Made by a program: the position numbers and the translations under genes
The notes under the pieces: generated by a model
Seen by the model: only the letters and a program-made list of their open reading frames with translations
The model's database searches: none
What the model was told of the DNA's origin: nothing
Assembly: GCF_910592395.1 (NCBI RefSeq)
Contig: NC_088315.1
Coordinates: 17,345,808-17,409,807, forward strand
Reading direction: 5' to 3'
Origin: Lineus longissimus
Taxonomy: Eukaryota; Nemertea; Pilidiophora; Heteronemertea; Lineidae
DNA: 64,000 nucleotides
In this document: one piece after another, positions 45,871-59,290 of the stretch
Position numbering within the stretch: the first letter of the stretch is position 1
Layout of the letters: every line of letters starts with the position of its first letter

Positions 45871-47651
45871 TACACACCCTTTTCAATCAGCACTACATTT
45901 TTATCGATGATATATTCGGTTCGAGATAGCATTTTCCTGGGGAAAAAAGGCTTCTATTTCCACGAGGTTATCTAGCTACTCCATTGGTGATCCCAATGCA
46001 AAAGCTCATAACCTGATAACAGTTGCTCCAAATCTAAAAAACATTTGACTTTTCCGCTGTTTTTATCGGATCACAAATTAGCACTTTCGAGCAATCTATA
46101 TTTGTCCTTTGATGCAAAATGTTGGTACATCAGTAAATTAGCGAGTGGCCACTGGATAATGGATGAAATTTCCTTGAAACTCTACCCGCGGAATATGTGG
46201 TACTGATTCGCCGGGGTGATACCGTACTTATCTAGCCTGGTGTGGTTAATGCCTATTAGAGTTTTAAAGTTATTTATATAGATCTTCAATGGCCACACTG
46301 GGTATAACGATGTTATCCACTCCAGCTGATGTTGTACAAGCCATAAGCCCATTTATTGTTATCATAAAAACATAGGAAACAGGGAATGGTCTTAGCTCTT
46401 TGCCGGATGGACCATCTCCTATTTTGGGGACCATATTGAATAAAGAAGCCGTATTATAGATACGCCGACGCTAAACCATCGGCTCCCTCAAATCTGAACG
46501 CCGTCGCAAGCCAAACGGCCATGCGAAGTATGACTTCGACCTTTCGCGCTTACAGGTGACCCTCCTCGCTGCGTTCTAAGACGACAAAGCTCTCTCGTTT
46601 GAATCAGTGCTGACCAGGAAATGCGACAAAATAAAACCGAGCGATTTCCAGTTTTATTCGCAAACGAGCGATCTTTGTATCGCTCATCACAGCGTTAATT
46701 GCCGCATGTTCCAACGATAAAAGTCGATCATTTGCGTGGCTTTTTGTAATAGCTCAATGTAAGAGGGCTGGTCTCATCTTTTTCGAGACGCAGAATTTTT
46801 CAGGGAGACACCCTTGTACGCTTGGTCTTATACACATTGATAGTGCTGCTGCAGCGATAGTGCTACTGAGAATAAATGCAAGGAAGAGCATAGATGTTAT
46901 GAGACCGATACTAGGCTACCCCCCTGATATCGAGGCCGGCGGGCCAGGCTCATATCAGTGTCCTGGCTGACAATGGCTGACAATGGCTGACAACATGGTG
47001 CAAATGAAAAAGGGAATTCTTGCATGCTGTAATAATATCGCCAGCATTGCAAAATTGACTGTGAAAACATTTATATGTGAACAATAACAAAGTACATGTA
47101 TGTACAATGTCCAGAGTGAATTACTCGGTCACCCTCTTGAGCGAGTATCACTGGCACTTATTGACTCCGATTTTCCAGGATGAAATCAAAGGAACCGCAT
47201 ACTGATTTACATCTTGATTGACGAGACGGAACTGTATATTACTTTGGTGAATAGGTAAAGACATGTACCTTATATCCTTGTTGTACTACAGTAACTTAAG
47301 ATGACAGATATTGTTGACGGAATGACCTTTTCACACTGGTCTTCTTGTACTTAGATCTACGTACACGGCAGCAAATGCTCATCAAGTCGTCGCCATAAAA
47401 ATAGATGAGGGTAAAATGAGCCACTTTATATTTGAAATGTGATGTTGAGCACTATGTCAAGAGGTGGAGCCACTCTCCATAGCACCACTTGGTTACGACT
47501 TGTTTACTTTGCGCATTTGAACCGGATGTAAAATCTGATTCCGATTTTGGCCGACCGTTGTGTTAAAGGCCTTAAATGAGTATTAAATGAGATGAAAGCA
47601 TTCTTCATTACCAGTACAGGAATGTTTACCTAGCAGTGAGAACGTACACGT
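45871..47651. other. Non-coding interval
   Basis: The only structure seen is a triplicated TGGCTGACAA (46,964-46,993). No exon stands out. Confidence 0.4.
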
Positions 47652-47868
47652 AGAAGAAGAAAAAGAAGAGGAAGGAGAAGAGGAAGAGGAAGAGGAAGAG
47701 GAAGAGGAAGAATATGACGAAGATGATGATGATGATGATGAGGATGATGATGATGATGAAGAAAAACAAGAAGACGAAGAACGAGGAGGAGGAGGTGGAG
47801 AAGGAAAAGAGAAAGAGTAAAAAGAAGAAAGAGAAGGGGAAGAAGAAGAAGAAAATGAAGAAGAATAG
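47652..47868. repeat. Purine-only microsatellite: GAAGAG, GAT and GAA tracts
   Basis: About 215 bp of nearly pure purine on the plus strand: (GGAAGA)n, then (GAT)n, then GAA/GAG mixtures. The long serine-, phenylalanine- and lysine-rich ORFs here are low-complexity artefacts. Confidence 0.9.
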
Positions 47869-50800
47869 TCTATGGAACACGATAAAGGGCTTGAGGACGT
47901 GTATCCCCGCACACTCATCGCAAGCATGTTATTTACGCGTTACGGTATTATATCGATTGAGAGCGCCGAGCAGCGAAAGCCAGTGTACATACCCTCCGCA
48001 CTTTACGCCAGCGGTCGGGGCGAGTGACCTAAGCCAAGGCGGGGGTCGATGGTCCTAATCCGAAACGCTTTGAAGTGACCGAAGGATGTATAAAGCAGGC
48101 GATCCAATCACCGCTTCAGATGCATAAGGGTACATTATTTAGATGATGTTAAGAGAAGTAAGCTTACTCCTTGATGAACCTCTCCATTCAATAATCTACT
48201 CCATTAATTATTGCTTTAGCAATGGGCTCTGGGTGGGAAAAACCGATTGGTGGTGTCACGGCCAAGCTGGTAGCGCATACTTTGACATGCCGCGGTGCTT
48301 CCGTGATGGACTCTTTGAGAATTATTTCAGCTGGTGGTGTGAATCTGGTGATTTTGATTTAGGCCAGATGCGTCATATATTTTAGACTAGGGTTTTATTT
48401 ATAACTCGTTTCCAGTACTAGGGAGGGGTATATGTATATGGTCCAATTGAGTAAAAAGGGAATCGAACTCACGAGCACAGAGATGACATGGTATAGATGG
48501 GATAATGAACACTAATCAGTGGCGTGCTAGCTTCGGGGGGGGGGGGGGGGGCAAAAGGCTCTTAAAGCGGGAGGAGGGATCATGACTCCTTTTGAAATAT
48601 ATCGGCCAAAATCACGACAAAAGCACATTAGCTTTGCCCCTGCACATATGTATACATTTTTAAATTTTAAAGTTGAACTTGGATTCCGAGAGTTAAATGC
48701 AAAATGAATAAACATGCACCCATACGTTAGAGTATGAGACTTTCCTACGAATCGGAGCATTTCCAAGTTGTCCCATGACAAAATCCATCAATCTGCATGT
48801 TAGGTATAACTAATGTAAACTGACACATTTACTGGAGCGTTATCCAACAAAATCAGAAATCATGGGTTGTGACAACCCCTCAAATCGTGTCCTCCGGCGT
48901 ACGATACTGAGACATGATGAAGTTTGATTGTTTCTGACTTGTAGAATAGTACCAGACTCGTATGGCTTTTAAAGCGTACCCGGGGAAAAGCTGTTGGTAT
49001 TTATTAGACATAAACATCTGATAGACGTCTACAATAGACGTAGACATCTAATCAACCAGTTGATGTCTTAAATCTTTACCCAGCGCTGCATTATGGAGCA
49101 TGAGCGATGCAGAGCTGACTGAAACATTTGCTCAGTAAGGCCACTTTGTTGGATTACGAATCCCCCTGGGGTCATTTTTCAGAAAGTGGAAAAAATAAAA
49201 GTCCCGACGACCGTTTTTCACACACTTTTTTCTCCCCCGATCATAAAATAGAGAGAAATGAAATAATATTTTTCCCGACGACCAATTTCAACCAATTTTT
49301 ATTTTTTGGTCCCCGATGTATGATCTGAGACTAAAAATAAACATTGATAGAAAATAAGCATGTTTTTATTTTATTTCTCCCGTCCCAGATAGGTTTTGAG
49401 TGTAATTGAAATTTGTTTACTCCCGCCCCACATAGGTTTTAAGATTGAAGAATTCATTTATTTTTTGAATTTTTTCCACGCTATTAAGATTTGCAATATT
49501 CTGATAAAAAGGAGGAATAACATGAATAAACTGATATGTTTAAGACATCAATGAGAAAATATAATCTACTTTTTTTCTTTCTGTTCTGATTTTATGAAAA
49601 CGAAAAAGGGTTTCAATTTAAAGGTTTTAAAACTTCTCTAGAAAGCTTTTCTGCAACCAAATTATATTTTCCAAAATTTCTTGTGTGTGTGTTTTGTTTT
49701 ATTATTTGTAGAATTTTATGATAAAAATACATTTACAAATGAAAATATATGAAAGAAATTTTAAAAGATTTCTGTTTTTCGAAACAATAGGCATGCTGAT
49801 CTACCGGCGTTGTACGTATATCCTTTCTTATGGAACGGAGGAGACTCTAGTATTGACGTGAACCACCAGTAAGTCAGCATGACAATTGGTCGATGTCAAG
49901 ACACGCTGCATAGATTTTTTTACCGAGGCCAAGCGCAATCCGATCGATCGTACATATAAAAAACAAGTGAGGTTTCAGATAGCATTCTTGCTTTGTGATC
50001 GGGTTTCGCCCAGCCATACGTGCTGGCTCGTTCTTTTCAAGGCCTGATGTTCCCCATGTGTATTTTGGTCTGCAAAAACCGTTCTCAATGAACATTTTAG
50101 GGGTTGACTTTTCGAAGGCCGAGGTTTATGAGAAAAAAACCGACATTTTAACCAAAACATGAGATAGGTTACCCTCTCTGCGTGAACCCGATGCCCAACA
50201 TTATCCCCATATACCAGTTGGAGGGATATTTTAAGCTGAAGGATCAATGGCATCATTGGGTAAGTGAGCACTCCGCGCAGCGATCATCTTTCAGCGGATC
50301 GATGCACGGCAACAGATGTTTGTGTGTTTTGCCTCAAAAATGCCAAAGATGTGTATTTCAACCACTCCCTGACAAACATACCCAACTACGGCCCTGGGAC
50401 GTCCGTCCTTCGGGGATTCAAAAAGCAATATCTTCGGAAAATAGCCTGGCCCATAGGCCATGCCAGTGGATGAAACCAATGATCCAAAACCATGCACCGA
50501 ACCCAAAGGATGACGCCTAATATAATTCTGTGATGAGACCATAATTGACTTAGTTCAAACAATAGCGCCTGATTGGCTTACTTCACCAAGAGAGTGATTG
50601 TAATCATATAGGTCATCGATTTTGATATTGTATTCTGAAGGGGATAGGCATCCTCCCATAACAGGCCTTTGGGTAGTTTCCTAAGTACCTTCGCACAAAA
50701 CCCTGCTTAGATTGGGAGACAAACACGAGCTGGCGGCGATCAAAAGCCAATGCCCAATAAGAACGCTGAACAAACAAAACTTCATCTCAACCTAAGATGA

Positions 50801-51448
50801 TATCAGTCAAGGTCATTGGCCAATCAGCCCGATGAACAAACCACAGTTCGTCTCAGCCTAATATTGTGATCAGTTACACGGCCTATGTAAGTTGGCTAGT
50901 TTGCGGCCGATATGCTCACATAAAAGTTACAACCTTAAGTGAAGTCACCTTAGTTAGTTCTGACTTGTAGAATAGTACTGGACTCGTATGGCTTCCCCGA
51001 CGCTGAAAGTTAAATAGCTTGATCGGTCTACGATGGGCCTAGCGAGGGTCTTAATCTTCGTGATTGGTATATTGTAGATCAATTAGACGACTTCCTATGC
51101 CCTCTCCATTAGTATTCAACTGGTGTAAATCTCACAACTTTTGGGACGCAAAATCGATTCAGAGTTAATCTACTCTTAGTCTGAATACTCCATTGATAAG
51201 CCTATTGGAGGAAAGTTGGATGACGGAAACAGATAGTTTCTGGAACAATAAAGTCCAAATCATATTCTTCCGTTCCAAGTAATTCTAAATGAATTTTTGA
51301 CGCACAAGAACTTCTCATGACGCAAGGATTGTCATCTGTGTGTATGCCAATGACCAAACGATGTACCATCATGCAATATGGTCGTGTGGTGAACAGCTCT
51401 GGCTGCCTGAGCCCTAGAGTCTGAAGGTTCGACTACCGGAAATGTCAT
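47869..51448. other. Mostly non-coding interval
   Basis: Contains a poly-G run near 48,535, a B-box-like ATCGAACTCACGAG (48,464, minus), a repeated TGACTTGTAGAATAGTAC segment at 48,939 and 50,960, and a tRNA-like stretch at about 51,380-51,436 (GGTTCGACTACC). Two overlapping frames near 50,182-50,520 compete, so neither is called. Confidence 0.35.
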
Positions 51449-51583
51449 AATAGGGAATTTTTGGAAATCCCAGAAACGCCAACGTGAACGCCTACCCCAT
51501 TGTTTGACTTCCTGATAACGAAGTCAAACAATGGAATAGGCGTTCACGTGGACGTTTCGAGGGATATGCGAAAACTCCCTATT
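51449..51583. mobile_element. Hairpin MITE D, full copy
   Basis: Arms of about 63 bp meet at a short loop near 51,515: AATAGGGAATTTTTGG... CCATTGTTTGACTTC pairs with GAAGTCAAACAATGG... AAAACTCCCTATT. It shares the CGTGAACGCCTA core with the copies at 16,325 and 35,555. The structure would form an almost complete hairpin. Confidence 0.8.
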
Positions 51584-52004
51584 GACGTTTTACAGCCCGC
51601 ATGTCAGGGCTGTGTTTTCGTCGCTGTCTGACCTTCCATGCGTCCGTCGGTTCGTTCCTCTGTCCGTCCGTGCACACTTTGCTATTTGCATTTGACAGCT
51701 CTTATTGAAGAAGGCTATTTACTAAGTGGTCGACACCAGGTCTCGGTACATCACTGGATCAAAAGAAAACCCGAAGATTCCTACGAAACGACTCTAGTCT
51801 CTGTGTAGATTTCTTTTCAAAGTTACAGGCTAATCATGAAGGACCTAGACACATAAGATACGCTTGAAACACTGCCTTTGTCGACAGCATTGTCTGGTAT
51901 ACAGAATCTTTGTAATTTTAAGCTTTCACGAGAAGTAACACAAACGTTCTTCTAAACTTACAGTAGCCTATGAATACGGTATGAGGGACTAAGCCGACGC
52001 AAAA

Positions 52005-52735
52005 AAACTACGTATTATTAAGTTTCTTGTAAGATTCGCAGTTATGTGCATGTGCGTTCGTAACACGATTCTACCAAGATCCTTTAGCTTAGATCTTAAC
52101 GAAGAATCTTGCAAGAATTAAACTTAATAAGATTTTAATTAAGAATTCGTTGTTAAGATCTTACTCAGTTTCGTGTAAGCTTACATGACCCCGTACATCC
52201 GTTAGCGAGTTTCCGCAGATCTCACGAATTACAAATTATGAATTACGAATTGCTGTTTAACCGAGAAAGAGACCATAAGACCATTGGTTTCTAAGGCTGA
52301 TCAACGTCCGTTGCCCTCACATCACTCGGGATCCAAAGTTCTTGCACCAATCCACTGTAATTTCTTAGACGAAGCGATGAGTTTTGAATTCGTGGTGACG
52401 ACCTAGCCGAGTCTTTACAAATTAGTCTACATTGTCGCAGCGCCCGTTTTTCAATAAGACCGGAACTGGACAAAAGCATTAACTTCTAATACATAACACC
52501 TGGTACAGTTGACTGCAAAATGGAACGCGAGTTCCTTTGTAATTATAAGTTCGCACTTCGTAACTCATATTCGTGAGATTTGTGGAAACTCGGTAATAAG
52601 TAGCGATTCTAGATTAAGATCTTATCTAAGAATCTCGTAAGATTCTTGCAAAGAATGCACATGTGGAAGTTCACGAAAGTGAATATGATTATAACAAAGA
52701 ATATTTTAAGAATCTTATCTTGGGTTTTTTACCTG
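52005..52735. mobile_element. Probable foldback element with AAGATCTTA-rich arms
   Basis: Inner arms 52,207-52,251 and 52,547-52,591 are inverted (GAGTTTCCGCAGATCTCACG against CGTGAGATTTGTGGAAACTC). Farther out, TTGCAAGAATC, TTAAGATCTTA-type and CACATGTGCATTC blocks also occur in opposite orientation. The boundaries are approximate. Confidence 0.45.
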
Positions 52736-55700
52736 AGAGTTATTAAATCAACATTTCTAATCTTGACGAATTTAGATTCGATTTCTTCACCGACCAAAAC
52801 GTAGGACTACAATATTGTTTTTAGATATTTCCGGCATTGCCACCAAAAGATTTTTAAAAACATCACGTTTTTGCTGCCTGATAAAAACTACCACATACAC
52901 AAATTCATTTCATTTATACGTCATGTTTTGGAAGTTGAGGTCCCGTTCTAACGCCTACTCGAAATAAAAATCGTGTCTCACTGAAACCGACAGATCCAGA
53001 ATCATGTTAGAAATCCTGTTATAGATCACCACCGCCTCTCAAGAAACTTCTGAAAGCTTTAGATACAGTAAAAGCTGCTCAGCTCCAGCCTCATTCGAAG
53101 TCTAAAGAACCACACACGAAATTCTGAGTTTGTAATAGGATTTCAGAAAGCTTGGCGTATCTTTGACAAAGTCCATTAAATGCCAAGTAATTTGATTAGA
53201 CTACGCCGCATTTGCGTCGATTTCTGTCTGTAAACCTTTTACTTATAGGCGATGGTGTAAAAATTTAACCTATTCCTTAAGGAAGATAGTCTTCGAACCA
53301 CGATATATACCATTATTTTTCCTGTGCACACTCCGGAGACTATCATTGCACTTTCAGCTCGATGACATTTCTTTCACAAAGTGGCTTTTCTTACGATTAG
53401 TCTTAGAACTTAGGAATTATGCGATTTTAGACGTTAAACTGAGGATTGGGTGTTAAGATTAGTGTAAGGGAAGGGTTTGGTTTAGGGGTAGTGCTAGGTG
53501 AAAGGATTAGGGTCAGGGTTAGCGTTAGGGTTAGGATTAAGGCTCAAAGGTGAAAATAATCGTTGTGAGAAGAATAGCCAGTAGTTTGTATGGAAAATGT
53601 ATTGGGGATCGTCCTAAGAATAGCTGCGGTCTTTGTTTAAAGGGCCAACTTGGGCATAGACATGTTGGTGTTTTGTATAAAAACGGCTTCCAGCAGGACC
53701 GGAACTTCTCCAAACAGGATTAATGTAAACTCTTTGAACTGCAATAAACAATGCACTAGAACGGAGTGTTACCTTCGGCCTACCTGAAATTTGCAAGCCA
53801 TGCCCAAAAACTGCCTTCCAACACTGGTGAAAATCGTTATCAGAGAACAGCATCAGTGTAATACTACTAGTGGCGGCGCATGGTGTCAAATGGCACATTA
53901 TCCTCCTGGTCAGGTAAATCCCACGCCCAAACTGTCTCTGTAACGTTTTTGAAAATGATAAAGAAATAGGATCAGGGTGAAAATAACCAATACTCTTGTA
54001 AATAAAGGCTTATGAGATTTTGAAAAACTTCAACTGTTTTTTTCGGCCACTACAGAATGATATGCACCCCATCGAGCTTTTTTCAGCGAAGTGAAAAACC
54101 CACAAACATCACAAAAACCATTTGGAGTTTTTTTTCATTTTGCAAACGAAACTCTACAGGGTGCATGCAAATAAATGTGTTGACCTGAAAACCTTTAACG
54201 GGGTTTAACAAGCTCATACGCCTTATTTATGAGATGTTTTCGCTCAGGCTTCAAAATGTTGAGTTTATGTTTGTCGTATTATAGATGAAGTTTGTCAAGC
54301 AGTCGAAAATGAAGTTTGTCTTTGCAATCAAAAGATGAAAATTGTGTATGAAATACGTCTGAAGGTACCACTACATTTATCGCGGCACTGTCAATGACCG
54401 ATAACATGGAGGGGGTCGAAGAGCAAGAATACGTTCCCCAGTCGAGCAGTGAGAGACGGAGAGTCGAATACAGCCCTATTGTACCGAGGCGGATTATCTC
54501 GGTCATCACGAGAATATATTCTCGATGAACCTAAAATCTTGAATGGCCATTTTCGAATTAGTAGCTGGCCGTCGGTAAGGAGACATCAGGAAATTGAACC
54601 CTTGGGAACATCGTGTGAAAGGGACGGAGGATTCGCTCTCGACCTTTTCCAATGAGGCCCCTGGTTTGTAAAGTGTTGCAGCTATAGGAGGAAGCAATGA
54701 GAAAATTGCAACGGAATTTCAGCGCGATGGCAGGATATTATCGGATATGGCAACGATCTTGGACGAGTTAAGTCGTTTAATGGATTCCCTTAATCTACAG
54801 GTTTGAATGACAGTTATTTATTTGGGTGGTACCTGATCATTGACCAACACCTGAAACCCAGTTGAATCTTGTTATTTCATCAGTGGCCTACATTTTGAAA
54901 GATGCATTTTAAAATCGTGTTAAATACACATTAAATATTTCATTCTTCAGAACAGAACGATTCATTTCGGTTTATCGGATCAACGAAAACATCAAAAGAA
55001 TGAAGTACCCACTTAAAACCTAATAAATACTTGATTAAATGCAGATGGGAATTAGCAATATTTCATCTTGTCACTGTTAATTTAGAGAATCATACAACAC
55101 AACTCGTTTTACTTTTACTTTAAAAGACCAACTTTTTTTCAATTTTTCAATAATTCTTCTCTATTAAAGTCTGGAAGTCAATCTCTCGTCTCTGCATTTT
55201 AGAATTAAACCACATCGACATACTCTCTTTTCAAAATCGTGATACAGGTGTATTCTACAAAAAATAAGGTCTTTTTAGCGGTTTTTCGGTTACTGAATAT
55301 GCACCCCTCGAAGAGGTTTTGGAGCGACTTGATAATTAGATGCCATTTCCCAAAGAAAGGTCATTTGCCTCGGTTTGAGTGCCGAAATAAAGGGCATTTC
55401 TCATTAGAGCAAAAAAGTGGCAGTGAATTTTTCAGTCAGGCCGAGGTTTTCATGCGAAATTAACAGTTAGTGGTTTTTCAGAAGTTTAAAAACCTTTTTT
55501 GGCTTTTCAATTAACCGAAAAACCTTATTGTCTTGGCTTCAAAAAGTCCTAAGGATCTTTGGTTCTTCGCCAGGTTTTATGAAGGCAATATTTACCCATT
55601 AGTTTTCACCCCGGCCGGGGCATTGTTCAGACACAACTCCTCTCCAATTTTCTGTCTTTGGCAGCTCTCGGTCCTTGCCTCTGCCTCAGTGGATCTTCTC

Positions 55701-56214
55701 CAAGTTGTGCGGGTTCTTCCCCTTGCAACCTTGTCTTATTCATTGTTATAAAGCACGGACTTAATCTAAAACTTTTGATGGCGTTTTTCTCACTGCCTCT
55801 GTTCTCTCGAGTATGCCTGTTGGCGAATTTCCCACAAAACGAGGTGACTGTCGTTGCATCTAATTGTTCAGACAAGGAAGCAATATGAAGGAAATCACAT
55901 TCTTTTGCTCATCACATATGAATCCCAAGGTAGCTTTAAAATTAGCTATCATCAGCTTCAATTTATCTTAACCAAAATAAGCAGTGTTTTTTTTCAGTGC
56001 ATTGCATTGCCGTTGCACACTCCAGAGTAAAGTCGCTTTAGGCGAAAAAAAATAGCGAATTGTTGATGTCAAACTCTGACAAAGTGCGTTGATATTGACA
56101 TGCGAGAGCATCTATTGAAAATGTGAATTATTCATAGCCCTGGCGTGTGGGGGCAATTAGTTTTGGAATTTGTCTTTTTGGATATGGCGACACAAATTTA
56201 TAACATTATGTTTA
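52736..56214. other. Mostly non-coding interval
   Basis: A degenerate TTAGGG/GGGTTAG-type tract lies at about 53,455-53,545. Direct GATGAAGTTTGTC copies occur near 54,284 and 54,309. ORFs of 60-95 codons overlap on both strands without splice or domain support. Confidence 0.35.
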
Positions 56215-56455
56215 TAGGTCCCCTAGAACCAAATTCCCACAACAATTCAGGTCCTCCCAAGATTGGCCCTTTTGTTCCGTGAGCCTAATCCCTGAACAGA
56301 TCATTACAATGGGGTATCAGCTCTAGGACAATTGGGGGGTTAGATCAAACCTTGGACAGTGCGCGATATGACCATCACCGGTCAAACTCAAAATTAAGTC
56401 GCTCTTTTTTAGTCAATTTAAGAAAAGCTCTTTGTTAGAATAATACATTTGGAGG
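56215..56455 (-). repeat. Dispersed repeat H, copy 2 (inverted)
   Basis: The reverse complement matches 1,640-1,885, including ATATCGCGCACTGTCCA, GATCTAACCC and CCCCATTGTAATG. Confidence 0.65.
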
Positions 56456-57505
56456 TGAACAGTCTAGTTTCCAAAAGCATGCTGGTACCGTTTTTTTCTT
56501 TCGTAAGTGGACGCTCACACAACAAAATCTCGATATTTCGTACCACTCTAAAAGGTGTTTTAGAGCTGTACGAATGGTTTTATCTTCAATGGGCTGTAAC
56601 CGTAATGAGTACGAAACTCGTGGTGACACAAGGTGGTGTTAAGATTTTTCGGAGAGGGTTTCGTTTTGGCGAGTATGGTTTCCATCACGGCCGCGAATCT
56701 CTCTGTACATTTTTATATACATCTGCTGATTCAAATATTAGTTTTGAAGTTTCAGTTTCGATATTTGTACGAAGGAAGTAAGGCGTATAATGTGAACAAA
56801 ATAGGTACCAAAACAGCCAAATCGGTTGTTGATTCTGCGGTACATTGCGTACATTTGATCATTCGGCAGGTTTCACATCCCATGCGAACGACCACGGATG
56901 TATAACACTGTACGAGTGTACACACTCTTCTCCAGGCATTGCAGAGCACTTTTACCTTGTACAAAGTGTTACTCGCTTCTGAATAATCGATTCGCGATAC
57001 GACAAAATGGTCACGTGAGCTATAATTTACGTGGTTCATGCATATATTGTAGGCATCGTCATATGAAACTCAAAAATAAGACGATTTAACTCGTCGATCC
57101 TTGATACTTAAAGAAAAGTTAGTTTGCTAAATCATGTGTGAGGTTATAATCATGTTACTTGTAAATTCTTTAATTGACGTGTTCGTCGTCATGGCAACGT
57201 TGCCGCCATGTTACCAACAACAACACGGATGCGGTTTTCAATGCGATGGAGTGGCAATTAGGTTGTTAGTGCCATGTTTTGACAAGTCATTTAAAACGAA
57301 ATACGTTCTGTAACACCAAATCTTAATGCAAAATCACCTATACTTGAATCTATGAGACGTTCATGCTAATAACAGGAATAGCAACATTTTACCTATGATG
57401 CCAGGGTATTTTGGAGTTTGTGCCACGTGTTTTAGGCCTATATTTAGCTTATACTATTGAAGAAGTCATGCATCTAGCCACGTATGAATACACCCTAAAA
57501 TAGAG

Positions 57506-57633
57506 GTTCTTCACTGACGTCACATGATGACATTGGCACTGACATATTGGCCGTCATACGTGGTCACGACGTAAAAGGAAATGCGTTGGCAGGTGGCCGT
57601 CAAAACGTCACGTCGTGACGTCACGTGAAGAAC
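57506..57633. mobile_element. 128-bp MITE with GTTCTTCAC ends
   Basis: GTTCTTCACTGACGTCAC at the left pairs with GTGACGTCACGTGAAGAAC at the right with one gap. It is non-coding, and the target duplication is unclear. Confidence 0.6.
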
Positions 57634-58429
57634 ATTTATAGATCTAAGACATGTGCGAACTAAATAAGAGTTCGGAAGATCAGTGTCAGCATTTGGAGCC
57701 AAGTTATTCAACCCGCTATTGCAGTAATGGTGAACATTGTTCCGCGTTTTTAAATACTTTGCCAACTCTGACAGAGAATTCCCATCGAATTTTGTGAAAT
57801 CAAGTCCATTCCGAGCTGATACGATATGACTGTAGTGTATGAGCATAAATCAGGCACGTGGACGAAACGCACTTCCGGTGTCCTCATTGCGTTCAGCATT
57901 AGCGAAGCATCACATTGAAAACACGCGATTTTGCAATTATCTAGTTTTGATGAGGACGTTGAGTAGGTTTCTCTCTCAATAAGTCATACGCTTCACTGCT
58001 CGTAACCGGAACGAATATCAGAGGTATGGTTACCAATAGTGTTTTTACAGACCCTATGTCAACTGAATCACTGAGTACGAAAAACCCCACAAGCCGGATT
58101 GTTTGATAGTTTTGTGAAAGTTAAAAAATTTTCATTTCTTGAAGAAGAGGAGTATTGCTTCGTGAAGATAAACTCTGTTCATTTGACATTCCCGTTATCG
58201 CTAGATTGAAGCCCACCTATCATAATATTCTAACGCTTCAAGGAAATAATGAACAAAAGACAATATGTTCCTGTGGGATTTCAATATGGTTGTTATTTTG
58301 GTCGGTTTTCTCCTGTGGTTAAGTCTTTCGGGACATTATGTTTCGTGAAATGCTACACGAAGTAATAGTATTATCGACAAAAATTAATGAAAACACGGGA
58401 TTTTGAACAAAATCTTCTTTGTTACCAGC

Positions 58430-59181
58430 ACTGGACTTGTACGGTTTAAAACTCCTAGGAAATACAAGATCAATTTCAAAATCTCAAAGATCCGTAGACA
58501 CCTTGACAATAAAACTTGTGCCCGTGTAATTAATGCCCTTGTAACATCAAGATTAGATTTTCAAAACAGCTTACTATAGGACTACCGGAGTGTGAACTTT
58601 CAAGACTACAAAACGTTGAGAATGCAGCTGCTAGGCTTCTAAGTAAGACCAAAAAGAGGGAACACATCACCCCTGTACTTAAGGAGCTGCACTGCATGGC
58701 TGCCGGTGAGATCACGTATCCAGTATAAAGTGCTACTGCTGACGCATCAAGTCTTACATAATGACCAAAGCCCGGAGTACCTCAAGGAGTTCCTCAGTCT
58801 TCGTGCCCCGAACCGCAGGCTTCGGTCTTCCGAGGACCAATGGCTCCTTTCCATACCACGGACAAGGGGCGTCTTCGGAGACCGTTGCCTGGGGAACTTG
58901 GCACCCAGGCTGTGGAACTCACTTCCGGCCTGGATGCGTGATCGCATTGGCACCAGCGCCTTCAAAAAACATCTTAAAACTCACCTTTTTATTGAACACT
59001 TCGACACCAGCACCTAAATGTTTTAATCTCTATAAATGTCTTAATCTCTATGTACAATTTTCTCTTTTACTATGTGTTGTTTTTTAAATAGTACAGTGCT
59101 TTGCAAATGATTTTCATTCAAAAGCACTTTTAATATAATAAATTATTATTATTATTATAGTATTATCATTATTATTATTAA
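58430..59181 (+). mobile_element. 5'-truncated CR1/L2-like LINE, reverse-transcriptase C-terminus
   Basis: Broken frames read the conserved C-terminal tail of CR1/L2-type RT proteins: VINALVTSRLDFQNSLL (about 58,527-58,577), GLPECELSRLQNVENAAARL, then after a frameshift near 58,693 LPVRSRIQYKVLLLTHQVLH, PEYLKEFLSLRAPNRRLRS, LAPRLWNSLPAWMRD and FKKHLKTHLF to a TAA stop at about 59,017. A short 3' UTR and an ATT-repeat tail (59,139-59,181) follow, typical of that group. The element is 5'-truncated and frameshifted, so it cannot retrotranspose. Confidence 0.85.
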
Positions 59182-59290
59182 GAGACTGTACCAGTGATAT
59201 TTAAGCACATATTCATAATTAAGTCATAATTTTGCTTCCTTACGAAAAACTGCATGGGAGGGGCTTGGGAGAAATTGTTGTGTTTTAGTA

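Noticed and set aside
47583-48058. Overlapping ORFs of 84-114 codons rich in Ser, Phe, Lys or Met
   Set aside because: They are six-frame readings of a purine microsatellite and have no other coding support.
50182-50542. Three overlapping ORFs of 69-112 codons
   Set aside because: Competing frames on both strands, with no recognisable motif or consistent splice sites.
51380-51436. tRNA gene
   Set aside because: Only a B-box-like GGTTCGACTACC is convincing; stems do not pair, so at most a SINE fragment.
56449-56781. 110-codon plus-strand ORF, one of the longer ones
   Set aside because: It starts inside repeat H, is overlapped by other frames on both strands and has no splice or domain support.
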